Assembly: GCA_936440205.1 (NCBI GenBank)
Contig: OW387147.1
Coordinates: 28,917,629-28,981,628, forward strand
Length of the DNA stretch: 64,000 nt
Origin: Lepidonotus clava
Taxonomy: Eukaryota; Annelida; Polychaeta; Phyllodocida; Polynoidae
Direction: 5' to 3'
In this document: positions 1 to 13,500 of the stretch, piece after piece
Layout: every line of letters starts with the position of its first letter
Numbering within the stretch: position 1 is the first letter of the stretch
Made by a program: the position numbers and the translations under genes
The notes under the pieces: generated by a model
The model's input: only the letters and a program-made list of their open reading frames with translations
Database searches by the model: none
Told to the model about the DNA's origin: nothing

Positions 1-1462
1 CATCTATTAGGTACGGATGGCATCAGGTCATCAGACCTATATAGTCTTATATTAGCTCCTTGAACGCACCGAGTGAATACCACACCTAACGAACCCTTGG
101 CCTAGATCTGATTCAAAGAACCAATAGTTAAGAAGCCACGTGTGTCCGGAGGTCATTATAGAAAACTTTTCTATACAACATCATGCATTTTATACTAACC
201 CAGTAACTAGCACAAGGTCACAGGTGGAATTATGGAAGAAAAGTATCGGTTACAAAACCGAAAAAACCCGGGTTATTCGTCTTCTTTTTCTATATATCTA
301 AAAATAATTATTGAGGTTCAGACATGGGGAAAGGGATACGAAATATCGAGCGAATGACCGATTGATTTTAAACAAGAAGATGCCAGCGCGAGTGAAGCCG
401 CCCGCCCGCCATTTTCCTCTATTATCGTTCACCAACACGCGGAGAACACTAACCTTTTCTCCGATGCCGATCGGTCATATCGACATAATTCTTCATGGTA
501 TATCGACCCAGACCAGCTCCTGATATTAGTAATCCATAATGTATACTCCATGAGGCTTGACGATGCCGATTTAAGGCGTAAATAGCGGTTAATCGCGGAG
601 GAGTCCAACACGCGGTCCGACCTAGCCAGCGCCATCTTGGCCTCTGATGCAATGCGCTGTGGTTTGACAGGTCTGACTGCGCGAGATGCGCTTCGTCCCG
701 GAAGGGAGTACGCATGAAAACTAGTTCGTGAAGAAATGCGATTTTCTGGGTTTATATCGACATATAGCTTCCCAACATATCGGCATCATCAATAAAAGAT
801 CGGCATAGACCTATATGGCGCGTTAAGTCGACTGAAACGCGCGCGAAATAGGCGAAATAGGCGAGCAAGCCCGACCTAGTTTCCGATCGGAGGCCGGGCC
901 CCGCCATGCTCGCCGTCTTCACCCTACTTAACATAATTTATTCAACTGGGTCGAACACTACACTCCAATCCGGGACGCTAGGCTTTTCAATGCTGATGCG
1001 TTGATCGATGTTATACAGTTTGACACTGTCATTCTCCGACCCGATCTCGGCTAATGCTTTTTCAATGGTCAATTTCTGGTATAGACTTTACATAGGCACA
1101 GCATTACGACCGGAAGCAGGTCGAAATTTGCGATCTTGTCGCCGCTGGTCCTGTTATAGTTCAATGGCGTTTCCCGCCTTTTTGACCAAGTCAGTATACC
1201 CGGGCGAGATTCGATTTGATCGATCATATTTCGAAGATGACTGGATAATACAGCGAGCCCGGGTAAAAAGACAGACATGGAGGTTAGCGGCTAAGAGGCT
1301 GGAAGTTAAGTTCAGAAGTTGTATGTAAATATTTGAATTCGATGTTCAAATCAGTTGTCAAAACATGCATATCTATAAGGTGCAGAGAAGAGCAATTCAG
1401 ATTCACAATTCAAAACTATGTACAAATTGGACATACTTGATTTTGAGTTAATGTTGACTTAC
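1..1462. other. TERT intron 25 (partial) with a CpG-rich block
   Basis: Intronic on the TERT strand. Bases 300-1290 are richer in GC and CpG than nearby introns (many CGAT and ATCG words, GCCCGCCCGCC near 398) and carry no recognisable protein, so they may be an old repeat. I saw no TERT thumb exon here. Confidence 0.5.
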
Positions 1463-1543
1463 TGAGGCAGGTGTACCGTGTGTAGTCAGCCATGACCTCC
1501 AGGGTCTCCGTGTTGAGGAGCAGCCCACACCATGGGAACAGGG
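1463..1543 (-). CDS. TERT: TERT exon 25 (motif E, primer grip), last exon visible
   Basis: Reads [20 protein letters not shown], matching human [20 protein letters not shown]. It ends TRYTCL plus one base at donor GTAAGT (1457-1462), so at least one more exon encoding the thumb lies beyond position 1. No thumb-like exon was found in 1-1456. Confidence 0.95.
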
Positions 1544-4500
1544 CTGGGAAATAGAATGGGTAAAATAATGTGAGTTTTGGCAGTTCAAACATCCGAAAGT
1601 GGAGACGGGCTAGCTACATGAGGATTCCCCCCCCCCCCCCCTGCTGTCCCCCAATCGTAACTTGGTACAATGATTTAAAGCCTGAGGGCCAAATAGCTTG
1701 TAAGAATTTCAAATGCGTCAATAACAGATTTTTCTTTCAAGAGTTAAAAACGGTAGTAAGCTCTAGCATTGGGATTATTCATGGACTTTAATATATCAAT
1801 ACCCTGTAGATCAAACCACAGATCTACAGTGCACTTCCCCAACGTATAACACCGTTCTGCCTTTGCAGACAACCGCAATAAAGCAAAACAAACGGTCTTT
1901 TTGTTCCGTCCATCTATCCCTAAAAGAAAAAAACACACACAATGTCCCAAGATATAGGAGTGAGCTGACCTTTCGGAGACAAACTGCTGACCTCAGGCCG
2001 ACCGGGCACAGTGAATGAAGTTAGCGTCTTGGCGGCGTTCACGTGACAGTTGTAGTCGGGGACGCCTGTACAGGGACACAAACATGAGTTATCAGCTTAC
2101 TGTAGACTCAGGAGGCGTCACCTCTCCACATAGTCTAAAAGCTAAGGTGGCATCCTGGAGGAAAACATATTCAGACTACCTGGAAGTATTCAACATTTCC
2201 TAGATTCCCATAGGGATTAATATTTCTTTCCCCTAAGTTGATTTTACTCGGGCCTGACTAAAAGCATGCATTTCAGGGAACGTTCTTTGAACTCTACAGA
2301 AATTAAAGCTTGTTTGAGCTTTAAAGTTTTAATCTCAAAATGCTTGGGTTACTTTGGACCTGTATATACACCTTCCACCTAAACCTGATTAGCAGAAATA
2401 TGAACTCTGGTGAGGGGAATGCAGACAAATATAGTGTGCAATGTTGTCAGGTGGCCAGGAAGTAGAGGTCAGTGACAACGGCTGCCCACTCAAATGGTCA
2501 ATGGAATGTGCTTAATATCCATGGATTTTCCTTAACTATTTTGTCCACTTGTCCACCGGGCTAGTTGTACTGCCTATGGCCTGGGTCTGTAGGTCAGTGG
2601 GACTGCACTGCGCAGGGTCTTCAGAAAGATGTATGACACAGAATAGTGACCCTGGATAAGCAGCTGATAAGATTTTAATATGTACGATCATAATTAAATG
2701 GAGCATGGAAATATCCAATGTTGAATGTCGAACAATATGTCCGCCGTTTCTCAAAATTTTTGGGATACATTGCAGTGTCAGAAATTAAGGTTTAAATCTG
2801 TGCACTTGCTGGGTGCACAGCTTTAAAATGTGTGTACCAGGGAGTCTTTCATTGCACCCTCAGTGATATAAGGCTAATTTTTCCATTAAGAATGTGTGCA
2901 TTTGCTGGGTGCACACTATTTAAAAGCATGTACCCTGTTGCAAAAACATGCACCCAGGTGCAGGGTGCACCCTTAATTTCGGACACTGCACTGACAACGG
3001 CAAGTAATTAGAAACACAGAAAGTGCAGGTTATTTCACAGAACCATTGTCTGATGCAGGTGATGTCTGTGTGAAACGCATCTGACATTTGCAATGAATAA
3101 GCAATTACAGGTAACAATGATTCACCCGGTTAATAAAGAGACTCATCATGTTACTGATGATTGTTCTTGACAGAAGTATTGTCTCTGCAGGGTTCAGCAA
3201 CCAGGCTGTTGTTTTTCTGTCGTATTTATAGAGTATTTTCCATAACAGTCGTCCTTAAATCATAATTAATTACAGGGGCGGATCCAGGAATTGAAGAAAG
3301 GGGGCGCCTTTTTTAAAACAAAGTCCCGGCTCCCCCTTTGGGGGCGCCAGTATTACAATGAAAAATTTATACTTCACCAAAAAAGGGGGTTGCATGCCCC
3401 ATGTCCCCTCCTGGATCCGTCCCTGAAAAATGTCGTATTTAAGCAGATCCTAACTGTACTCATGTGCAGAAGAGTGTTTGTTTCTTAAATTTATCTATAG
3501 TAATGTTAGCTGTTTAAGTAGTATTCTCTAGATAAAATAACGACTGGTGTTTCCTTTTGAACAATTAATATCAGGCAAAAATTGGGAGCGTGGCGCCTTT
3601 GGACCAGAAGGTTGATGATTCTAGGTACCATGACTTAACTTCTAAACTAGTAGGTATAACCTCCTGATCTTCGCACACACTACTCTATATTGATAGATTC
3701 CAATATTCAAGAAAGATGAAATGCCAGAATATCCTGGATTACACATAACTGAAAATCTGCCATGCAGCACAACAGCGAAAAACTATTTATGGCCTGCAAT
3801 ACTCATTTGAAAAGACATAGACAAAAAATGTGTTACATCGGTATTCAAGAACATAGTTTTTATTTGTATCCCGACCCCATGTTCTTTCTCTATTTAGAGT
3901 TCGTAACTCTTCAAAACATCTGTTCCATGTAACTTTCTTGTCGGGTTTTCAATCTGCGCCATTCACAAGGTGTTAATCTGGATCTGCTGAGGTAGCCGGT
4001 TAAGCCATCCTGTCCTTATTGTTTGCACTGACTCCGACCCCCTCCACGGTAATGAAGGGATTGTTGGCCCCTTAGAAGAGCCACCCTCAGGCAGTCTCAA
4101 TCAATGTCAGCACTGACAAGCCTTTTTTGTGGCCTTCTTTAAAACTGGCAGCACCAAGACATTGTGGATTAAAAATGAAGTATGGAGGAACATATTGATT
4201 TTCTCTTTTTGAAACAAAAGGTTGGGAGAGAAATCCCGAGTTTTTATGATGGAGCCTACAGCTGGATTGGATGTCGAGAGCTCTATAGACGATTTCCACT
4301 AAGCAGATGTTTACAATAAACTATTATTATGTTTATACTGTAATCAAGGTTTATGTTTAATTATTGTCTTTGCACTTTTATCTCTCCTTTTGTAAAGACA
4401 ATTTTAAGTTAGCTTAGCATTAGTTGGCAGTTTATCTGCCCATTCTCTGTGGTGCTACTCTGACGTTTTCCCACCAGCTTCCACTGGTTACCTGCTGATT

Positions 4501-7500
4501 GTTAAAGTCAACATAACATATAAATATAATACCACAACTCTCATTCCTTATGCTTTGCATAAAAGGTTTATTTAGTATCGAAGATGAAAGTCACAAGATT
4601 CTCTCTCAATCCAAGTTGGTGATTAGAGTATCTGTTTAGTTATACATGCTGAGGGCTGCACACTATGAGCTTTTGTCCAAGACCACACTGATCAGTAATC
4701 CACACAGATCTGTATGGTAGATCTTCGTAAACAATATCGCTCCTGACGGACTTTAAAAAAGACTTTGGCTCACAAGCAATGTGTACTTGACATCATCACC
4801 TTTGCTGGTCGGAACCTTAACTCGTTAAATGTGTTTGTCTCTTGCCATGCGCTCACTATGCTAAACAATACTCTAAAACTCATCCCTACCTTACAGATTC
4901 TAATGCAGCTAAGTTCGTGCAATGGTTTGGGGAAAAAAATACTGGAGGCTAATGAAATACGAAAGTCGAAAAAGCGTAAAAATTTAACCCCCAAAATATT
5001 TTCCTTTAAACATTTTCTCTATCTCTTTATGAGTTGAGCTGATGCCTAAATAAAGTGTATTTGTGTTCACATGTATTTGGTACTTTTGACAGTACTGTAA
5101 TGAAATGGCTCTATTAGGAGAACAGTCAAAGGGAGGTCGCAGTGTGTAACAGGCTCTCAGAGGGAATACGATATGTGATCTGTGACTGAGGGCACTGAGA
5201 TAATGATCGATCCCCGCCGTCACTGAGTAGGGACGGTGCGACAGAGTAAAGAACAGCTGACGCTGCATATTTTTTCCCGCTGGTTAGACCACCTGAGGGG
5301 TATACTCGAGGGGAAGGGGAGGGGGGAGTTTGACGAGGTAAGGGGTACGGCAGAATCGACCCAACCTTGTTTGTGACAGGAGTGACAACCTTGATGTCCT
5401 GCCACTTAATTTCCTCACTTGCCCCCATAACCATACTGCCGTCCTCAATCTGGGCCTCTTGTGGTATCACACAGGGGGCCCTGGATATAGCAGACATATC
5501 TTACGTATGGATAGAGAAACACTTATCCTTTATTCATTATGTATACATGTAGCAGTTTTGTTCATGTATGTAATAAAGGTTGGCTTAACCTTGTAATGTT
5601 TTGTATCGTACGTGCAGTTCGCTTTATGGTTTATTCGCAGAACTATCTAAATAGTTATGCAAATGGGGACAGGCAGGGTCCACACTCAGATTTCGCGATC
5701 AAATTGAAATTCCCCGAATTATCCCTGTCCCATGGTAAATTTTCCATGTCATTGCTTTTCGTTTTTATATATTATTGTCACAAAGTGCCGCTGTTTCCAC
5801 AGTCAACCTTGACCAATAGGGATACAAACAGTTTAGACTTGGGGGAAGGTGCCTATTCAAGATTTATATGTACATCGCCTCAACCTACGTATTAGTATGG
5901 ATATCAGTCATATTCGACTAAAGGACTTAATAGATAGACGAGATACCTGCATGAAAAATACATTTCAGTGGCTGTTCTATCCAAAAGTGAGGGATAATAC
6001 AGGGTACCAACCAAAGTTCCATTTTCAAATTCCCTGTGTTTTCCCTGAGATTTCCCTGTCCCGCGGCAATTTTTCCGTGTGTCATACCCAGCAAGTTTTT
6101 CATTCTTAAAAGCCTCTGCTTGCAGAAAAAAAAGGACAACCCAACAACAAAAAGTCCAATCCCTAGTATCTTGAGAATCAGGAATTTCAGAACCTGGCCA
6201 AATGAAATTTCCTGTGTTTTGGCAAAATTTGCAAATTCCCTGTCAGGGATTTTTTTTTGCCATTTTCCCTGTTTTCCATGTGTGGTTGTTACCCTGATAA
6301 TATGGCACGTTATACTATTGTAAAGTTTCGACTACCAAGAAACTGTGATATACTGGTACCATCGATTATGCCTAATATATTAGGCATATATCGATTGTTA
6401 TCTTCCAGACAGTCTGGAATGAGAAATGTACCCAAGGTTGTCTCCTGCTTCTATTAATCCCGGTATATGCAAGTATCTAAGACTGGATAGGCGCCTGGAT
6501 CCTATTTTTGGTTAGTAAGAATAATAGTGCACGTGTCAGTGCTTGTGTACTCTCCGAGAACAAAGTTTGTTCATGGCCAAACCCAACACTACGGATCCAT
6601 GATCTAACGGTGAGAGTCCATAAACAAATATAAATATACCGGTAATGGACTGATACATGAATCGAAGAGCCTAGAATGGAACCGATGACATTATGATTAG
6701 CAGACTACGTAGGTGTCCTTGGCCAATAACAGGGTTCCCATGGACATTGAATTTGTAATGAAAACTGTCAAAATATTTTGATTTCTGGAGTAAAATTAAT
6801 AAACTTCGATGACTTCTTACAAACTTCCATGACTTTTGACACCTTTATATTCAATGATTTGTCTACGACATTTCTCATTTTCTAAGTCTTCCAGGTCGTG
6901 GTGGAACCTTGGATAACATTTGTAACGAATTAAACCAATGACATTATTAGGGTGTTTTAATTATTACCCTACTTCTTCTAAAATGATTTCCTTTCGCATG
7001 TTGCTGCCTACATACTGAACTTTCTTCAGGTCTTACCAAGAACCAGCGAAATAGGCCATAACCGACCTGTCCATCTGGTTGCTGTTTTGTTAAACTGCTG
7101 TATAACCCACACAAACATCAGGTGGTAATTGGTGGCAGTAGAAGCCCTATCTAGGTGATCCAGCTGTCCTCTGGTTGATGGCTCCGTCCTTGGCAACCAA
7201 CATCGATCAATGGGCAGGGTGTACTCGGACCGTGCAATACAAACCAACCTGAACTAAACGTTTACCACGTAATCTAGAACGAGGGTAGGCTTGTGCATTA
7301 AGGGTTGCTAACTACTCCAGTTACTTTTGAATGATTATCTAATTATCTAATTGTTGATTTTTGTTTTTTGCTGGGCATGATAATAATTTCAAAATTTCGT
7401 TCATGCGCATAAACAACTCTGTTCGTGTCTGATGGATTAAATTGTTTGGTTATTGAAATTCAAATACATGTACTGTGAATAAACTATCTGATGTTTCTTA

Positions 7501-10500
7501 GTGTAGATATTACTGAAAATGTAGGCTCGCTAAATCGTCTTCGGTGTGAGAAAACTCCTGACATTTATTGAAGATATGGGTTTATCCTTTTGAATTCAAC
7601 CCAAAGCAAGAAAGAACAAAACTGAATGTACCGAACACTTGATGGAATGTCAGATGAACACTATCAAATACAGAATCAATCACCGGGATACCAAAATAAG
7701 GTGCTTTATGGCATATCCCTGACGTGAGGTAGCACCTGCCAACCCGACTCCCAAACCACACCCAACTACCCTACACCTTATACACTGCTAAGCCCACACA
7801 CCTGGGACAACCTGTCCAATATACAGGTAAGTAATCTACACGGGTACATAAATGATGGCTATTTATACTAGGTACATATTATGTGCATATGCATCAAGCT
7901 TGCTTTCTACCCTTCAGTGAATTCTGAGAAAAGAAACCACTAATAACCCTTTTATGATCTTCGTATAATGGGCTTATGGGTTTTGTAATGTGAATGTCAT
8001 AAAATCAAATAGGTTCTAAAGGAGTGGTTCCTTTAATCAGGCTCAGTGGTGTTTACATGGTCCGGGTCAACGGAAGTATTACAATACAGTAGTTACATCC
8101 GACATGTAAGGTATCGGGGTATACTTCCAGAAATTCAAATTATATCTGAAAGATGTCATCCCCACAGACGCTTTACTGTCAGAATTATATCGACGCTCGT
8201 TTTTCTTTTATTACACGCCTAAGATAAGTTTTTATGGTGTACCGAATAGCGGGCAAAGCCCTGTATTTCTTCATCCGGCACAACCACGATCCGACACGAG
8301 TTGTTATCGATACTTCCCTATGTGATATATAAGGCATTCTAAGACCTATACAGACGTATTGCAGTTGATGTCACACCTCCCCAAACGATGAATTTACAAT
8401 TGTTATCTAACAAAATTCAAAACGCCTGGATCATATATTCATGGTGATTTGCCTAAAACGAACTCTTAAATCATCATCAAAAGTTAATATTCTTTAAAAT
8501 TAGTAGGTTTTGATTTATACTTTGTTAAATGGTGATCAGATAGTAAGTGATCACCAAGCTGAGGTGAACCTGTCCGCACAAGGTCTATAGTCCTCGTGCC
8601 TACGTGCGTCTTCAGGCGTACTACATTAACTTTTATTCATCAATAATTGCGCTTTTGTGAGGGTGATCCTCCAACTAGGGTCGTTTTGGGTGTGGCATAT
8701 GGCGTGTGGGATAGAAACTAGGTTATGTAAACTTGGTTCTACTGTATCTTTCCGAGAATTTATTGTACGTACACGTGCACTTCATTGGGAGGTATGTTAA
8801 GAAGGCTTAAAGTGAGGACACCATGAATTGAGTGTGAACATAATTATTCATATAGAAACTGATTGTCCAAAACCCAGATTTAAAATGCACTGGAAGTAGA
8901 GGGAAACTGTTAAGTGGTAAATTTTCAATTTACTGGTAATCCCCCACTGTGTTTATGTATGGTTTCGGCAAAACCCGGTAATCTTAAAGCCAGGGTATCG
9001 TCCATGTGGAGGAAGTAATTTGCTACGTTGTAACCCCCCTCACTTGAGCCAAATTCGCGATGTGTCCAATAACGTCGCCGGATTACGTTCTAACGTCGCA
9101 AAACACGTCGCCGGCCGCGACGTCGTTAGGGTAAGGGGTGGAGCCTCTAACGTTAGAAACGCACGGACGTTACCCTGGCTTTAAAGCGATACATTAAGAC
9201 ATTTTTAACAATTACCTATTCTAAAACAAATATCAAAATTCACCACCTATGAATATTACGATAAACACATCAACATCGTCAACAGATTTGATTGGCCTAC
9301 CCTGGAGTAGAGTGTTGAGGAAGTGAGTTGCTCGTGGCAGGTGGGGTGTGACGAGGAGGAAGTCGTCGATGTGCCTGAGGAGCAGCTCGTCCTGGGCGGG
9401 CCGGGGCAGGTGCTCCTTCTCCATACGGCCGTAGTACAGTGAGCAGAGCAGGGGCGACAGCACCGAGCCCTGACTGATACCCCGAGTCTGTAGGTACTTC
9501 TGGCCATGCATCTGGAGGAAATGATTTTGTTTAATAATTAGGATGTATTGATAACTTAAAGAACATTCGTTGATACGTGGCAGTGTGTGGCAGTGCAAAA
9601 GATTGATGCAGAAATTGATTGATGCAAAAGAAAGATGAAAAAAAGACTCAAGGAACATAAATGGTACATTTGATTTAATACCTGTAAAAATCACCAAGAA
9701 AATTACCTGTCAAAAACAAGGTACAGCAATAAAAACACATCGTCTTCCGAATTTAAATGTGAAAGGAATAGAACAGAAATGTCAAATAAATCATATCTAA
9801 GCCTGAGACTAAACAAAGTCATTCTAAATGGTGGTGAGGACACGGCCTCACTGCAGGACATTTACCACACACTGACTGTAAATAACTGAGAAGGTGCCCT
9901 GACGTTATGAGTAATGTCGTCCATATAATCTCCTTTATGGTATCAAGTTACTTATGCTGAGAATTAATTAAACTATATGGCCTATCCAACGGGTTCCAAG
10001 GGTGTTTGGAACACCCACGTACAAAAAAATGTATAGGTCAAGCGAATTAGAATTGTAGCAAATATTGTCAATATTTTCCGGATTTTATAAGAAGCCCCTA
10101 TGGCTGGTTGCGACACTGAAGAGACTATTCGCAAAATACTTAATAGTTAATTCTACATTACAATGTAAATCTTTGGGTGACAAAATTCTTGCATCATTCG
10201 CAGAGTTATAACTCCAAACAATTATTACTCTTAAAAGTGACTATACCCAGCGAAGCACGATTATAGTTAAATATGTACTTACCGTGACCATGTTCATCTT
10301 GACGTGGGCTGTGAGTTGGGAGAGAAGACTGTCTGCAGACTCCACCCGATGGGGCATCTGGAAACACCAAAACAACCCAACTGTTATAGTGCCCTTCTAT
10401 TCGTGTACTATTTCCTCTTTTGCCTACTTTTTTTCTGAGGAAGGTGATATGAAAATAAAACCCGACCTATAAAAATGTGGACATCCTTCAAGTGATTGAT

Positions 10501-13500
10501 AATCGTCTAGTGGTGGTTCGTTTATTATCACATTTACTTTCACGCGGTTTTATATGCTCTGTATTTCAAAATGTAAAGGTCTAAACGATAAATAACGTCT
10601 TAAAGACATTTAAATTACTAATTTATCAAGAGGTTCATTGCAATCATCTTAAATACTTATTATCTTATGACTTTCAGTAGTGGAATCTACCTTGCAATTT
10701 CCTCTCATGATGTATTTTTAGATTCCTGGTTGTAATCTGTATACTGTTATGACAATGTGTCTACAGTCAGACGAAGAAATATACGTTTGGATGACGTAAC
10801 AGTAGAAGAGCCTCGATAGTTTTCATACGTGTAACAATGAGATATAATTATTATATGCGGCGACAGTATATTTCTATACATCTCAATCAAATCACCCGCC
10901 TGTCTTTTTTCATATATTGTTATTCAGAATAATGATTTTGTGTAAGGAAGATGACATTCTCAATATAAAGTTTCTTTTGTAAGAACGTGCTATGACGTCA
11001 GTAACGTCAATTCATTTCAAAGAGATTTTTTTTGTCAATCAAAGAGCACATAGTACAACACAAAAGATACCATGTCAGATATATCAAAATAAATTGATGG
11101 TTTTATTACATGTATATAAGTTTTCAAAAGTTTCAAGGACATATCGTGACCTTCGACCAAAAGCTTTCTAAAGATATCCAATCTTTCTAATAACACTTGT
11201 TCACATAACAATACGTAAGGCCATTTATGAACATAAGAGCAAAATGTCAAAGGTCCTTTTCCTCAAAGGACACATTTAAAGCCTGTCTCATCTGGCCAAT
11301 TTTGGCTAATCAGAGACTTATTGCATGAGGGTTCGCTGTCGACCCTTTAACAGGGACCAAAAGGAATATTAGACAATATTCGAAATCTGACATTCCTGTG
11401 TCTCTTATTCAACTTTCGCTTTACTCCTAATAACGTGCACTTCATTTCATGACTACGATTTATGTGCGCCGAGACCCAGTTTTCACTTCTTCTTCTTTTT
11501 TTTTTTATCAAATAGACCCATGTGCTATGTAAAGATAGTTTACTGCACATAACACTATGAAAATATGGCTAAAAAGTACTGGCTTATACCATTCTGATTC
11601 AAAATAAATAGCTGCATGACTACTTTTTTGAATTTGGAAATCTTAAAAATTAAATTAAGTGACTATGACAAAAACAAAAACAAAAACAAAAATCACAAAA
11701 TGGTAAATAAAATGGATTACTGCAGTAAGGTTATCTAACCTGGTCCACGATGAGGGCGTCGTGTACAGGTGGCGCCCCCTCCTGGAGAGTGGACGTAAAC
11801 TGAACAGGGTCGGGCCGGAAGTCCACGAGAGGCGTCACCTGGCGGCAGAAGTGAACCTTGACCTTGCCGCCGTCACGGATGACCTTGACGTAACGTCGGA
11901 CCACATACTCAGGGTGTCTCTGGTGGTTAAGGTCACAGCAAGGTCAGACCGGGGATGGTAAAATACAGAATGAGTAGGGTTTGACCAGACATGTTTTAGC
12001 ATTGAGCTGCTAAAAAAAAAAAAGATGTAAAAGCCAACCAAAAATCACAAAGGGAATATTTTAGCGCCCCAACTCTTAATTTCAAATCCTAGATCTGCCA
12101 CTTTGCATCCTATTCAAATGGATATATCAACTCATACAATCAGTAGTGAAACAGATGTCTAGTAGTTGTTTCTTCAATCCAATATGCGACATGTTTTGCA
12201 GCACATAGCTACAGAACCAAGAAATAAACCTATAACATGAAATCCACAAAACCCGAGTGACATTGTTTTAAGGTTATGGAAACGACCATTGGACACAAGG
12301 AATTGACCACCCAAAATGAAAAAAAAATTAGTGACCTAGCTTACCTTGATGTATTCTGAGACTATGTGGATCAGGCGCTGTTGGTTCATGGAGTCATAGC
12401 AGTGCTCTATGTCAACTTTGACAAAGTGGAGGGGTCTGAAACAAGTACAACTATATAGAAAATGTGTTCTGTTGAAATAATATGTGGGAGCACAGCAGAG
12501 GACTACAGTGAAATGATGGGTGATGGATATCACATCATTTTGCTTGTTATTTGACAGAGAGCGCAAGCCTGATTGCACCTAATGTACAAAGTGTAAAATT
12601 AGGATTGAATAAAACGCAAAGAAATAAATTTCATACTGCTATTCCTTCTTATTCCCAGTATCTAATTGTATGTTGAAGTTTGACCTACATACTTTGGCCT
12701 CGATACTACATATTTCCAACCTTGATCCCCTTTTCCCACCGTTACCCTGCTATCTCATTTTACTCGGGACTTTCTATAAAGCCTGGCCTAAATCAGGTGT
12801 TGCCTGGTAGGCTCTGGGCACGCAATGAGCAGTAATCAGTAGATCCTACTTTAAATGTTATAGACCCAGTATGCCACAAAGTTAACCCCTTCTGAACACT
12901 TATGTAATATTAGAGACAGACGAGATTTATTATCTTGGCTGAACAAATGTTTCTCTTCGTGCGTTCTATCGGCACATAATTTTTATATCTATATTTCCAT
13001 CGCTTACCTCTTATCGTTGTTGTCTTTCCTCCTGTCGACAAACTTTCTCCAGGCTGCATACACCTCGTCTCTGCCCAACACCGAGCTACCTAGCGACCCG
13101 GGATCCTCCGTCTGATATCACAAACAATTTTATTGTCAATAGTCTTGCGTTGCTTTTATTAAGCACTGTGCCATTATGCAAATTATTTAATCATCTTTAA
13201 AATCAGCAGTAAAAATTACCGCTTAATCAAATATTTTTTTTTTGTTTGAAAAATACTGTGACTCAACTTATATCATGTGCAAGTTAATTGAATTGAAACG
13301 TCCACTGTTTTTCAAATGTTTGAAGAATTGTCATCATATTAAAATGCAGAGATTAATAAACCTCAATAAAGAACTTACCTTCACGCTAGAGAGTACGTGA
13401 AACAGGTTTTGAAGCTGCTTGTTGGCACTCATCCCCTGTTGAATGTGGGAGAGTAGAGATTTAACCTACGTCCTCAACAAAACACGAGCTTCGTTGACTC

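Larger units (their letters stand above)
2066..9300. other. TERT intron 23 (7.2 kb), repeat-laden
   Basis: Largest TERT intron. It holds the MITEs at 2773-2988, 3273-3425, 6001-6295 and 8984-9184 and a coding-like fragment at 5366-5480, listed separately. The remainder is AT-rich with nothing recognisable. Confidence 0.7.

Noticed and set aside
752-1328. Several open frames in the first 1.3 kb, tested as TERT thumb exons
   Set aside because: None shows thumb-domain patterns or the phase required after exon 25.
5849-6323. Overlapping open frames rich in PCVFP/FPC words
   Set aside because: Translation of the hAT-like MITE, not a gene.
9256-9507. Second open frame over TERT exon 23 (Ser/Thr/Arg-rich)
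   Set aside because: Shadow frame of motifs B' and C; no independent support.
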